A stretch of DNA of 64,000 nucleotides from Whitmania pigra (Eukaryota > Annelida > Clitellata > Hirudinida > Haemopidae), in the NCBI GenBank assembly GCA_021613335.1, contig JAJTWR010000166.1, forward strand, positions 1-64,000, read 5' to 3'. The notes under the pieces were generated by a model. It did no database searches. It was not told the origin of the DNA and was given only the letters and a program-made list of their open reading frames with translations. Of the stretch, positions 1-11,800 are shown one piece after another (position 1 is the stretch's first letter; each line of letters opens with the position of its first letter). The position numbers and the translations under genes are program-made.

Positions 1-122
1 ATTGCGAGTTGGTTATATTACGTACTGGCCATTAGCGATATTTAGTTCTAGTTTCTGTTCCTGAATATTTGACCGCCAATAAAGTTTTCTGTTCAACTGG
101 TTATTGTTTCAAAGACCCAACA
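1..122 (+). mobile_element. LTR fragment, family L1 (3' part of LTR)
   Basis: The block has an AATAAA signal and ends in AAAGACCCAACA. It aligns with the 3' half of the LTR at 44709-44937 and with the reverse-strand LTR at 25705-25880. The 5' part lies outside the window. A long microsatellite starts immediately after the terminal CA. Confidence 0.75.
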
Positions 123-648
123 ACAATAATAACAATAATAACAATAATAACAATAATAACAATAATAACAATAATAACAATAATAACAATAATAACAATA
201 ATAACAATAATAACAATAATAACAATAATAACAATAATAACAATAATAACAATAATAACAATAATAACAATAATAACAATAATAACAATAATAACAATAA
301 TAACAATAATAACAATAATAACAATAATAACAATAATAACAATAATAACAATAATAACAATAATAACAATAATAACAATAATAACAATAATAACAATAAC
401 AATAATAACAATAATAACAATAATAACAATAATAACAATAATAACAATAATAACAATAATAACAATAATAACAATAATAACAATAATAACAATAATAACA
501 ATAATAACAATAATAACAATAATAACAATAATAACAATAATAACAATAATAACAATAATAACAATAATAACAATAATAACAATAATAACAATAAAACAAT
601 AATAACAATAATAACAATAATAACAATAATAACAATAACCATACTAAT
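123..648. repeat. (CAATAATAA)n nonamer microsatellite, about 525 bp
   Basis: Tandem 9-bp units with only two visible interruptions (near 397 and 592). The same array at 50352-50525 in the second copy of the duplication is about a third as long. The long ORFs across it (Asn, Ile or Leu runs) are artefacts of the repeat. Confidence 0.95.
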
Positions 649-2166
649 CTTAATAACAACATATAGATTTTGTAAACAACAAAAATAAGCAAACAAATGA
701 AATAAACAACCTAAAAAAGTCATTACTGTTTGATCCCCGCAATAGTTTTGAAACACAGTGCAACTTGTCACGTGAACTTAGCACAATTTAATTCATGCTG
801 CTGCTTAATTAATAACACTCAATGCATTCGATCTTTTCGATAAAATTAAGTAAATGCTTTTAAATTAAATTCCGAAACCGATTCGCAAGACGTTGTTTAC
901 GTTTTCACGATGTTTTGGAAATAAGCTGAATCGATTTTGAAATTTCTGCTCACATTTTTAAAATAAAAAAATACTGATATCAAATAAAAATTACTATTTA
1001 TTTATAGTGGTTTACGAATTTATTGAATCAAACAAACACTTCTACTTCATAAATATTGAATAACAAATACATTTATCTGAAAGGGCATTTGTTTAACTGA
1101 GTTAGATCCTTGATAGATGAAGGTAGAGGAGTAAAGTCTTGGGCCATAACATTGGATTGAGAATAATTATTAAAATAACTTGGAAAAAGACGGACTACAT
1201 TTATGTGTATTACGTAGAAAGTATGAAGGATTGTTGTAGTTATTGCTTGATATGAAATAAAAACAGAGAATATTTTGGAAAAAGAATTGAAATAATATGA
1301 AAACATGAAAAGAGCAATTTGTATATTACGAATTTGTGATATATTTAACAGACTATTGTTAGATAAGACAGAAGCAATTGATGAGCTTAAAAGTTAATAA
1401 AATGGAATAAACCATTAACTCGGAAAGTTTTCAACAAAGTTTATTGAGTAACAAAGCGAATTAAACTGAATATCCGAACTGAGTGTATTTGTATGGATCC
1501 AAGGAAATCATGGGATTTTGGGATCTGGTATGGGAATGCTGTAACTTGGCATTTATAAGAGGTCACAGACATCTGACTATGCGTATCTCGATTACTTAAG
1601 TCCATGCTTATATTTTGACATTTATGAGGTTTTGTTTTGTTAGAAATGCTAGAAACATACTATTAATACTTTTGTCCAAGGTTCGACAAACTTGTGCTAT
1701 TAAGTGATATTTCGTTAAATGAGATGCTAGTCGGGTCACATTTAAGGTATGGAAAATATAAACTAATTACATTTATGAATAATCTTTGAGTATTTCAGGA
1801 ATAGGTCAATTAATCGAATATCATTTCTAAAATAAACTTTATGTATATATATGATAATGTATATAATTTATGATAATGATTTTATAAAATAGCCACTGCA
1901 AATTTTTTTGGTTTTAAATTATTTAAATGTACATTTTGAGAAATTTGGAGCTAAATATTTAGCCAGAAATTATTATCGGTTTTGTTATATTCTAAGAATT
2001 TATTGTAAGACAATATAAAATACTATTTTACTTCCATGATAACAAGGTTGTAATTGTTACAGTGATATATGCAAGTAATTGTCCTCTAAAAGGCTCTTTG
2101 TACTTAGTCTTATCTCCAGATTGAAAACAACCTATGCAATGTGGCAGCGGAAGATTTACTGTAAAA
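591..2166. repeat. Segmental duplication copy A, block 1 (partner 50478-52054)
   Basis: This block matches 50478-52054 almost base for base at a constant offset of 49,887 over most of its length. No recognisable gene lies in 650-2000. A 77-residue ORF at 1073-1306 (minus) is identical in both copies, but it has no family signature and its identity only reflects the recency of the duplication. Confidence 0.93.
2032..2158 (-). pseudogene. Frameshifted half WSC-2 exon
   Basis: After a TTTTACAG acceptor it reads VNLPLPHCIGCFQSGDK, then needs a frame change to reach CIYHCNNYN. The intact counterpart in locus D is 36443-36579 (PLPYYIGCF ... CIYHCNDYNF). The same lesion is present at 51920-52046, so it predates the segmental duplication. 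Confidence 0.6.
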
Positions 2167-2254
2167 GACCTGGGTTCAAGTAAGTAAGTACATAAATACT
2201 TAAGTAAATTTTATACTTATTACTTACTTAAGTAATTTTTGGACGACTTGAAAA

Positions 2255-2560
2255 TTCTAAGTAATATTGCCAGATGATTGCAATGCAGATTTTGTTGACA
2301 TGGTGAGTAATACTATTTCAAAAGTCAGAGCAATTGTCAAGCTGTTCAAAAAGAGCCCCTGAAAAATGACTGCTTGCAAAAGAACTGTGAAAAGGAATTG
2401 GGGAAAATAATTTCTCTGCTCAAGGAACATCAAAACTAGATGGAACTCATTGCTTATGATTCTTGGAAGCCAGGACACCCATTGACAACACACTGATAGA
2501 TTGAACTCCAATCTAGGATCAAAATGCTTAATAGAGAATGAGGTTGCAGTTGTGACTTGG
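2255..2560 (+). pseudogene. hAT-like transposase fragment
   Basis: With frameshifts tolerated, the plus strand reads like the central part of a hAT transposase: a stretch like VRAIVKLFKKSPLKNDCLQK, then a Glu/Lys-rich helix and RWNSLL, which recalls the hAT signature TRWNS(L/T). There are several stops. It is absent from the second duplication copy, so it was either gained in copy A or lost from copy B. Immediately left (2175-2240) lie short inverted AAGTAAGTAAG-type repeats. Confidence 0.5.
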
Positions 2561-2611
2561 CAGAAAGTCTAGAAATAATTGAGGTTGGTGAGTATGCGTT
2601 ACATTTACATC

Positions 2612-2884
2612 GTTACTGCGCAACAGTGGAAATTTCTGCTCAGATTTATTAATTGATAAATTAATAATTAATAAATTAAATAAATTAAATGATAACAATA
2701 AATTCATTTTATTGGATAAATTGCTTGGGTATAAAAGCATTTCCTCATCGGAATAAGAAATAGACAATACATCGAATCTTTGTGAAGTTAACGAATGACA
2801 AAGTTAACTAAAACTTAATAAAACTAATAAAGTTAAAACTTAATATTTAAAAAATGTAGAACAAACAAAATCAACTCAAGCAAA
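2612..2884. repeat. Segmental duplication copy A, block 2 (partner 54039-54313)
   Basis: An AT-rich block matching 54039-54313 with small indels. In copy A it abuts block 3 almost directly. In copy B the two are separated by about 2.96 kb holding the distal exons of locus B. Confidence 0.85.
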
Positions 2885-3007
2885 TTGATGGTCCATTTTA
2901 TTTCACTAAGCACAATGAAATTTTTTCATTTATTATTTTCAAATTCGTCTACTGACAAGAAAATTACAAATGTCAAACGTTCATCCATTGAATTATAAAG
3001 TGTCTAC

Positions 3008-3368
3008 CTACGTATACGGAAAATGCTTCTTTACTTCCACAGTATTTGACGCCATCTTTGCAGTGAACATTACATTCCTTCACAGGCAATGACTCATTTG
3101 CAGATAAATCATTTGCACAAGCACATTGTCTTCTATCCTATAAGTTTTTTTTTAATTTCTAAATGAGACATTAAATTGGAATAGCTCTTTTGTTTGTTCG
3201 TTTTCTGTGCAAAACACGGAAGCATTACCTTCACTCCAGCAAATATGTATCCACCCTTTCTGCACTTTTGATGACAATTTTCCCAACCTATAGGTTCGGG
3301 ATTACTGCTAAACGTCTTGAAACATCCTCGATAACTGAGAATGTGAGGTACAAATGGTAGTCCTGAAG
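3008..3368 (-). CDS. Locus A exons 4-5, WSC domain 1
   Basis: Exon 3229-3368 reads YRGCF then WENCHQKC and FAGVK. Exon 3008-3137 reads QCACAND, ECNVHC and CGSKEAFSVYV. Together they give the WSC pattern Y.GC - C...C - FAG - C.C - C...C - CG....SVY. The intron between them is phase 0, the outer borders phase 1. Confidence 0.78.
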
Positions 3369-3469
3369 CTAAATCAGATAAAATCTGATAAAATCAGGCT
3401 AAAATAGGTTTTGAGAAATATGTCAGAGGAATCAATTGAACGAACAAGACCAAGCCAAGGAAGCTTTAC

Positions 3470-3945
3470 CAAGTGTAAAGACCTCAATTTCGGTTATGAA
3501 TAATCCATCATTATGAGTAGAGCTGATTGTGACTTCTGAAAACAAATTGTGATTGGGTCTGCAATTCACTCGTAAACTTTCACCAGGTGCTGTGACCTTG
3601 GACGCGTATTCTGCGCAAAAGGTGGATGCGCCCAATGTTACCCCGAAGGATGTTAGTTGGTTTACGGAAGTTCCTGAATCATTTGGAGCACTTTTAATTG
3701 TTTTTAGAGGTCCGAATAGGAACTTTACATGAACTCTTATTCCTCACCTTCGCCGCTGTGAACTACGACGTATTGCACGCTGTATTTATCAACCAGGTTA
3801 ACTGTGACGAGGGCGACATGTGGACATTTTTGCCTCATTTCTAATGTTTTGTCGACACTCAGATCACCATCAAACAAAGGAGCAATATTTTGTTTTATGG
3901 AGCAGTAGATACCATCTTTATTCAAAGCCACATTTGTGACTGCCT
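3470..3945 (-). CDS. Locus A exons 2-3, F5/8 type C (fucolectin)-like domain
   Basis: Exon 3748-3945 begins EAVTNVALNKDG and contains LFDGDLS and a YSVQYVVVHSG strand, matching the NVAL..DG and Y.V..V pattern of F5/8 type C and fucolectin (FTP) domains. Exon 3470-3673 holds FCAEY and ends ITEIEVFTLG, equivalent to the L.EVEV strand closing these domains. Both exons are phase 1-1 with clean AG/GT borders. Sequence similarity to the family is weak but pattern-consistent. Confidence 0.68.
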
Positions 3946-4062
3946 CTAGCAAACATGCAATAAAATAAGAGATTGCTTCAGTTTAAAGTACAAATATAAT
4001 TTAAGAAGAAATGCAGAATATTTCCAAAATTGGGTTTAATCTGTCTGTTTGACAAACCTCAC

Positions 4063-4132
4063 CTGCGCACCAAACTAAATTCTTAGATAAATGGATCACT
4101 ACGAAAGCCTTGCATAAATATCTTCCTCGCAT
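4063..4132 (-). CDS. Locus A exon 1, signal peptide
   Basis: ATG at 4132 starts MRGRYLCKAFVVIHLSK and runs to a GCGCAG|GTGAGG donor after one base of the next codon (phase 1). Basic N-terminus plus hydrophobic stretch fits a signal peptide. The same 70-bp exon exists at 58442-58511. Confidence 0.65.
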
Positions 4133-5221
4133 GGTTTTATCATTTTTGGACTTTTCAATCAAATTTTGTCTATTTTTTTTTTAATTTATTGAGTCTTGTT
4201 TAAAAACGAGCGGTTATTTACGAAAAATGTTTGTTTATATTTTGCTTATGACGATAAAGTACTACACAGAAAACCTTTGCTCTGAAGGCAAAACATTTCA
4301 AAATGATTTTCTGTTGCCCTCACATGGAAGATGTTTTGTAAGCAATTTTTTTATTTAAAAATCTCGATAATATTGAATGAAATATTGCTAAGATTCATCA
4401 TATTACGACACCTTTGTTTCTATCCCTCAATATTTTCAATGGTTTTACTACAATCATTTAATAACGCATTGCCATCGTTACGTAACAGCACAACACTGGG
4501 AATACGCTTGTTGATTACACAGCAACACTTAAAATAATTTTTGTATAAAAATTTAATAATTAATGATGTTACCTAATTTAATTTTCTTCATAATTAAGGA
4601 AACGTGAGCAGAAAAATACGAGAAGAATTGTCATTTCTTTCACATTGTTTCGTTTTTATTTTTTCTTATAATTTTTTAATATTAAAATGAGATGGTTACT
4701 TTAAAAATGAAATTGCCAATTAAATCAATTTACAAATGCAAATATTTTCAAACAATCACAAAATGCCGGAACATTGTGTGTTCGCTGGTGTTTTGTTAAT
4801 CCACTTTTCAAATTATAAATATTAAAATATATGGCTGACATTTTCAATGTCCCATTTTGCATTGTTTAAAATTCCTCGTGATAAGAGTTTTTCATTCCGA
4901 TGAAATCATTGCTCGTCAGCGTATTTACGATGTTTTTTCACAAAATCGGGCATCTTCTCCATCCTGGATGTTTTATTAGAACTATGATTTGTACGCTGGT
5001 TTATTATTAATTTAATTCATTTATTTCAATTAATTTATCATCGCTGAAGTTACGCTATTTCATTTTGTTAAAATTCACGCATCGAATTGCTAGACTTCTG
5101 TTATTATCGAGTCGAACCAAATCTTTCATTGCAAAAAATAACTTTTTTTTGTTTTGTTTTAAGGTCACTTAAGCAAATTTTGATAAGTTTGATCGATTCA
5201 TGAATTAGAGATGTGTTGTTG

Positions 5222-5289
<68 letters not shown>

Positions 5290-5309
5290 TATTATTATTA
5301 TTATTATCA

Positions 5310-5344
<35 letters not shown>

Positions 5345-5388
5345 ATCATCATCATCATCATCATCATTATTATTATTATTATTATTAA
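5222..5388. repeat. (ATT)n/(ATC)n compound microsatellite
   Basis: Runs of TTA, a CATCGT hexamer stretch, CATCAT, then TTA again. Its counterpart in the duplicate is a 770-bp nearly pure (ATT)n array. Confidence 0.95.
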
Positions 5389-5784
5389 AACAAATGTATA
5401 GAGATGGTGTTATTACATCATAGACATTATGTACACTATATAATAAAGACCACAGTTATCAACAAAAATCCTATCATTAAAAATAATTTCAATAAAATAT
5501 CGACCTGAACGTCATAAAATAATTTTTTAATGAAATAAACCAACCATGAATTCAGATCATAAATTCGAATCGAATTGATTTTCACTTTTTAACATTTGAA
5601 GTAGACTGAACCTTCTTAGAGCTACTTCCAAGTGAAAAATGTTTGATTACGATTGTAATGATTATTTATTTATTTGTTTGTTTGTTTATTAATGTTAAGT
5701 CAATCATTTTTTTAGTTTTACGATTACTGACACATGAACGAAAATATTTATATGAGTACTACATAATAAGTTATTACTAATAAC

Positions 5785-5882
5785 TCACCAGGTCAAAATG
5801 CAAACAATCAAGATAAAAACAATCGAGAACAATATGGGAAGTAATCTTTTATGCTGATGCCAGAAATCAATCAGCCACTCGT
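5785..5882 (-). CDS. Locus C last exon, transmembrane segment and stop
   Basis: After an ATTAAAG acceptor the exon reads EWLIDFWHQHKR, then a hydrophobic run LLPILFSIVFILIVCILTW and TGA. A GTGAGT lies at the stop, so a donor at 5788 with a further exon is possible; I found no such exon. The counterpart in the duplicate is 61141-61238. Confidence 0.62.
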
Positions 5883-8800
5883 CTTTAATACAGACATTTC
5901 AAACCCCCGAAAAATGTCATTTGAAAATATTTAATTATTAAGTGAATAATAATTAATGTCGTCATTTGAAACATTAACGCATTCAAAATGCTAACATAAT
6001 TCCATGTTCCATGTTGTTGAGACGTTGCTTAATTCTGCCAGATATTTATTTTCTAAAAATATAAATGTGAATTTATTCATATCGACAAGTGTGTTCCGGT
6101 TTGCAAACTTTAATTCTGCAAACGAAACGATAACAATTTGCCAGTTACCTCGCTCCAAGCACATTTCACCAAAGTATCCACTTTCGCAAGATCCATTACA
6201 ATTTCCGTACATATCGTAAGTATTTGGAATCTCGCAATGAAAAATATCTGAACATTTTAAATGAATGGAAATTTCTTTACAGGCTGCAAAAGTGAAAACG
6301 ATAAAAAATAATGAATTATTTAAATTTTTAAGAAACTTCAATTAATTATACAAAAAAGATATTTAACAAAGTGGTTACTTATGTATGAAATTTTTAGTTA
6401 TTTGAACGAATTATTATTTCTTTTATTGAGTAATAATAATAATGTTGGGATGATTGTAAAATTAAATTTTTATCTCAAAGCAGGATAGCCGAATGGGTTA
6501 CGTGCCTGCATACTGCGGTAATGGCAACAGTCGTAATGTGTCGTGTTCGAAACCCAGCCTGCACTGCCGCCAGCGCCCTTGGGAAGGAGCGCTATATAAA
6601 ACGCCTCTGACGCTATTTATATGGCGCTATATAAATGAAGTTACAAAGCAATATAATTACAATACAACGTTTTTGGAACGCTAGTCCACCACAGCGTATA
6701 GTATTATGATTGTGTAATAAAGTCAGGTTGCTTTGCTACCTTTCTATCTACCTCTTTCTATCTCTCTTTCTCTCTGTGGCTGCCTGTCTAGTTCATAACA
6801 AAAAATAATAATATTATTAATATATTATAACTAGGGCTGCAGATATAAATGCTTTAACGGGCCGCAAAGAACGATAATAGGACGGTTTTGGGATGCAAGT
6901 TTAGATTTAGATTCTATTGTGGTTTGAAACATATGAAATGCGAATATAGTGATAGATGAAGGACCGCAAAATGTCATACGTGGCACCCCGTCATAACAGC
7001 TCGGCGACAGAATAGCCCCGACAAAACAGCCCCGTCAAAATAGCCCGGCGTCAAAATAGCTCAAGACAAAACAGCCCCGATAAAACCGCCCCGACAAAAC
7101 AGCCCCGTCGAAACAGCCCAGGACGGAAAAATCCCGTCAAAATAGCCCCGACAAAATAGCCCGGCGACAAAATAACCCAGGACAAAACAACCCGGCGACA
7201 AAATAGCCCCGACAAAACAGCCCCGTCAAAACAACCCTGTCACCTGGGTCGGACTGGCTTAAAAAACCGGCCCGGGAAATTTTATTTAACTACTAGTTTG
7301 ATCAACTTAAACATAAGAAACACTAGAGTCTACAATTTCTATTCACTATTAACTATTATAACAGCTTTTTCATCGTTTCACTAGTCGATGCTAAAACATC
7401 ATTGATTTCATTGTTACTGATTCTTGGAAAAGAGTCTTTCTCACATGACATCAGCATGAATGATCGTAGAATTGACTGGTTCAGAAAATATCTTAATCTG
7501 TTCAAAACGTATTTCAATTTTGAAAACGACCTCTCACAAGCAACTTGTGATGAGGATAATGTCAACACAAATTTGTAAGCCAGATACAAATTTGAATAAG
7601 CAAGACTATGCAAATTAAACTTCTGGAGAACAATAATAACAACAAACAATACTCAAAACGGTCAAAGCATTCAAGCCACTAATTTCGAATTAAATTTTGA
7701 TTCAGTTTCACAACATTTTTTAAAAATACTTTGACATGGAGTTATCATGAGGCTATTTTGATGGGGCTATTTTGTCGCCGGGCTATTTTGTCACCGGGCT
7801 ATTTTGTCACCGGGCTATTTTGACGGGGCCATTTTGACGGGGCTATTTTGTCCTGGGCTATTTTGACGCCGGGCTGTTTCGTCGGGGCTGTTTTGTCTTG
7901 AGCTATTCTGCCGCCGGGCTCTTATGACGGGTCTTATGTGCTTCCATCCAGATCTGTTATTGATGCACGCGTAGATGATTTGTTCAAAACACAAAAGCAG
8001 AAAGTTCAAGTAAAATCAAATGACGCTGTTCATGTAACATTAACAGAAGAATATTTATTGGTCATCATTAGCAAATTAGTTACCTCGGTGTCACAATGAT
8101 AATTTCTGTACACTTCACTCGTTTCAGCTAGCTGTTTACAGCGCGGAATAACGTCATTATTCTACATCATGTGCACATCACTTTACCGCAGTTACTGACA
8201 GTTTGTGTATTTATGACAAATTTACAACACTTGCCGTAGATAATGAAACGTGAATTCATATCCCATAATTGCTGAATTTTTATCTTCTATTTTTAATTCT
8301 TTTCGCACCGGCCTCATACCATGTGACTTAAGTCTGTCACTGCGATTCCATTATACTAATCTGGTGATAGAGATAATTTTAATAATTACAGACCAACATC
8401 TATTTTGCTTTATTTTTCCAAATTTATTGAAAAAATTGTACACAACAGACTTTATGATTACTTTGAATAAGTAAAATATTTGGTATGCCATCAGGACCAG
8501 TAGATGTTGATTTACTGGAATTTTTTAGTGCTTGGGTTACAATTTCCGTGGTAAAATTGATTTGATCAATTTGAATGTTGGCTCTTGAGTAAAAATACGG
8601 TATTATGCCATCGTCTGTTGTAAAAAACACTTGCAAAGTAATCATTGAAAGTATCAGAGATTGTTCCTGGATCAGTGGTAAAGGGTTTGTCGTTGCACTG
8701 TATTTCACCAAGTGATGTGTGATTGAAATTTTTTTTATTAAGGTATCTATAAAATTCATTTAAGTTGGCATTTTTCATCATACCAAGCTTTTTCTGTATT

Positions 8801-11800
8801 TGCCATTGTTTTATTGCTTGACAAGACTTTTTGCAAACTTTAATTCTGTTTGTATTTGTTAAGATCGTGATGATATCCTGTTGTCTTCCATTGTTGCCAA
8901 TATTTCATTTTTTTGGGCGGTTTAAACATTTAGGAGAATTTTTGTTTGGGGCTCTAGACTTTACTATTAGTGGTATAAACGTATTAATTGCATCAAGGAT
9001 ATATTCACTAAACACATTCCAACATTCATTAACAGAAAAGTTTGGTAAAGTTTTGATTTATGAAAATATTTTTGATTGCCTGGTCTGGAGAAGAGCGAAG
9101 GAGGATGCTTGATTGGATTACATCATCCACTTCGATAGATGAAGCAAGGGTGACATAGATTTTCGATGTAGGATTTCTTGGGTGCAAGCGACGAGTCTTT
9201 TTGTTGGTTTGGTGGTTAAATATTTGTTCTTTGTCAGTAAGTTGTGGGATTTTTGGTAGACCACAGATAATGACATTTTTTTCCTTTTTCCTTCTCTTTC
9301 TTCTGTGAGTCTCCAGATCGCCTCCTGCACTGATTCAACTGGTACTGCACTGACGGGAAGGGTTGTGGACTCTAACTTGCCATTCACCTGCCTTTGTTTC
9401 AAGGCCCTCCAATCTTGACGTACACTTATCCATAACGTTGTCCAAGGATTCAATTATTACTTTAGTTACATCTGACATAGAATTTCTAAAGGATCGTAGT
9501 GCGGAATTGATTTTATTTGTTATGTCCGCCATCTTATCAAGTATCCCTTCAAACATTTCATTGTTTTTCTCCAACATTTTTTGCATCATCATTTCTAAAT
9601 TGATAGTCATTTTCTGGAGAGTATCATTCAACGAATCGTTGTTTTTCTCCAATACTCTCAGCAGAATCATTTCAAGATTCTCCGAAGTGATTGATTTAGA
9701 CATAGCGGGCATTTAGTAGAACGCGCACAGAAACCGATGAACAACACGCCAATAGACACAGAAGAACAATAATTTCAATTACCGATATATATATAATTTT
9801 GATTTTAGCACGTATTAGGCAGTAATTTGTTGATACAAAAGAGAACCTCGCTCGATGTTGTTTACGAATATTTGAAATATTATTATAATAATTTTAATAA
9901 TTAATATTATATTATATAATTATCATAATATTATTAATATATGGTAACTAAAATTATTATTATTATAATTATATAATATAATATTAATTATTAAAATTAT
10001 TTGTTAAAATAAATATCGCAAAGTAGAATGAAATGCCTTTATACTTGTATAAGCAGAAACATATGGGTTACCACCACAAATGTGTTTCCTATTACCGGGA
10101 CATGTATAATAACATGTTCCCTCGGTTGACCTGACATAATCCCATGGTAATGTAGTGTCTCTACAAATGCAGTATTCTCCCTTCTTTAAGTATAATTACA
10201 TTTAATCGTTAACATTTATCAAGTGTATTTTTATATTTAATTTTATTTAGACAAATTTATATTATGAAATAATGAGTTTTTTAATTGGACACTGTACATA
10301 GTAATTTTAGTTGCGTAGAAACTTTTAGGATTACAAAAGATTGTTGTTAGCGGCTGAAAATGCTACATTTAAATTTAGTTATTGTTTATGTGGATATTAA
10401 TCAATTATTTTATGAATTCATTATGTATTTCATTATATTAACTACATTATTCGTATCATCCAATAATTTGGTTTATATTATGTATAATATTTCAGTGTAA
10501 ATTGGTAACAATTCTTGCAAATTATTCAGTGAACTTAATTGTTGAATATTTAAAGTGTTTTTAAATATTATTCAAACGTAAAGTACGTATTTACTAATGT
10601 AATTAATTATTAGTTATATTATTTTATATATGTGGTATTCCCTTTTAATAACCTGCATTACGGCGAAATGTTTATCGTCGCAAAGTTGCAAGCATTTGTC
10701 AATTGTTGCCTTTTTCAACTTTTTTCCATCGTTAACGAAATCGTCAGTGGTTAAGTAACATCCGTAGTAATGTGGCAATGCAATTCTGACTGTGTAATTT
10801 AATTATAATTTAAAATTATAAAGATAAATTAAGTATCTTCAAATGAAGTGCGCTTTCTTCAAAATATACTCAAAATTTTACTCAAAAATATTGAAATAAC
10901 CCGGGTGTCCGCAAATAAGTAAGTTAACTAACAAGTTTATTAGACCAAGTATTCAGTTAACGGAACTAAATAATAGAAGTTTAAGTGTTGAAGGAATTGA
11001 GGTACTTAGAGATGCAAAAGGTTATTTGGGCTTCTAAGTCATCTTGATTCTCGTTGTTTGTCAGGTGATTATCGAGAATGCTTTTTTGTAGCAGAAATAG
11101 ATACCACGTGCCCGAAAAAGATGCCAAACATAATTAAATATAAATTTAATTATTTTAGCAATATAAACTTAATTAATTTCCAAAAATCTAAGTTTACAAC
11201 AATATTCTTAACTGAGTATACTACTATTTACTGATAAAAAATAATATTGACATACTTACTCATGTAAACTGAAAAGCTGTTTTTGCCTCCACAGCCCCTG
11301 TGGCCTACTTCACATATTATGTCGCAATAACTATCATCAACCTGGAATTCTTCTGCTACATAATCCGTGCAGACACAAAGGCTGTTTTCCTGTTAAAATC
11401 AGCTATCAATTTATTAAAAAAATCAATTTGTTTTTTTTTAAATTTGATTTGCCAACGTCAAGATGTAATAACATCCATTTAATAACGGACATAGTTAGGT
11501 TATTGTTCATAATTTATCAATGTTTATTGAATATGTTATAGTCAGTAATTAGGTGGAAATTCAATGTGAATGCCATCATTAATGGGTAATAACAAATGAG
11601 AAATTATCAAACTCTGCCAGTCATTGTACCTTTATGGCAGCAAAATTATGTTCTTCCGCAAAGCATTTTCTCTGACATGCCTCCCAGTCAAGCTTAAAAA
11701 CGTCCGCCGTAATATTACTAAAACAACCGCGATAAATCAATAGGAAGTCGTCTGTTTCTGCAGCTAACAATTAGAACTTAATTTGATCAATTGCTAAACA

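Larger units (their letters stand above)
2032..4132 (-). pseudogene. Locus A: truncated F5/8-WSC membrane protein gene
   Basis: Exons in transcription order: 4063-4132 signal peptide; 3748-3945 and 3470-3673 F5/8-type-like domain; 3229-3368 and 3008-3137 first WSC domain. All these joins keep frame (phase 1, and phase 0 inside the WSC domain) and are nearly identical to locus B. The 2.9 kb that in locus B carries the second WSC domain, EGF exon and transmembrane exon is missing here (junction near 2884-2899). The next domain-like block, 2032-2158, is a frameshifted WSC half. As it stands the gene could give at most a secreted F5/8-WSC fragment, so I call it a truncated pseudogene or fusion. 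Expression cannot be judged from sequence. Confidence 0.72.
2899..6666. repeat. Segmental duplication copy A, block 3 (partner 57276-61864)
   Basis: Holds locus A exons 1-5 and the last two exons of locus C, all nearly identical to 57276-61864. The copies differ by a LINE insertion in copy B (58835-59236), a SINE in copy A (6483-6643), and different microsatellite lengths (5222-5388 against 60006-60775). I see no gene in 4140-5780. Confidence 0.93.

Noticed and set aside
69..771. Long ORFs of Asn, Ile/Thr or Leu repeats on both strands
   Set aside because: They are translations of the (CAATAATAA)n microsatellite. The same holds for the repeat ORFs at 5211-5423, 16609-17198, 34563-35424, 50236-50658, 56670-56987 and 59993-60265.
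1073..1306. 77-residue ORF identical in both duplication copies (50960-51193)
   Set aside because: Everything around it is equally identical, so conservation carries no information; no motif, no splice context.
3432..3635. Locus A and B exons as separate small single-exon genes
   Set aside because: The open frames run past conserved donor and acceptor sites, and the exon borders repeat in all paralogues, so they are exons of multi-exon genes.
6990..7240. CRISPR-like array of short repeats (GACAAAACAGCCCCG)
   Set aside because: Units are contiguous and degenerate with no unique spacers, lie in an inverted pair and surround a hAT transposase end; the genome is eukaryotic.
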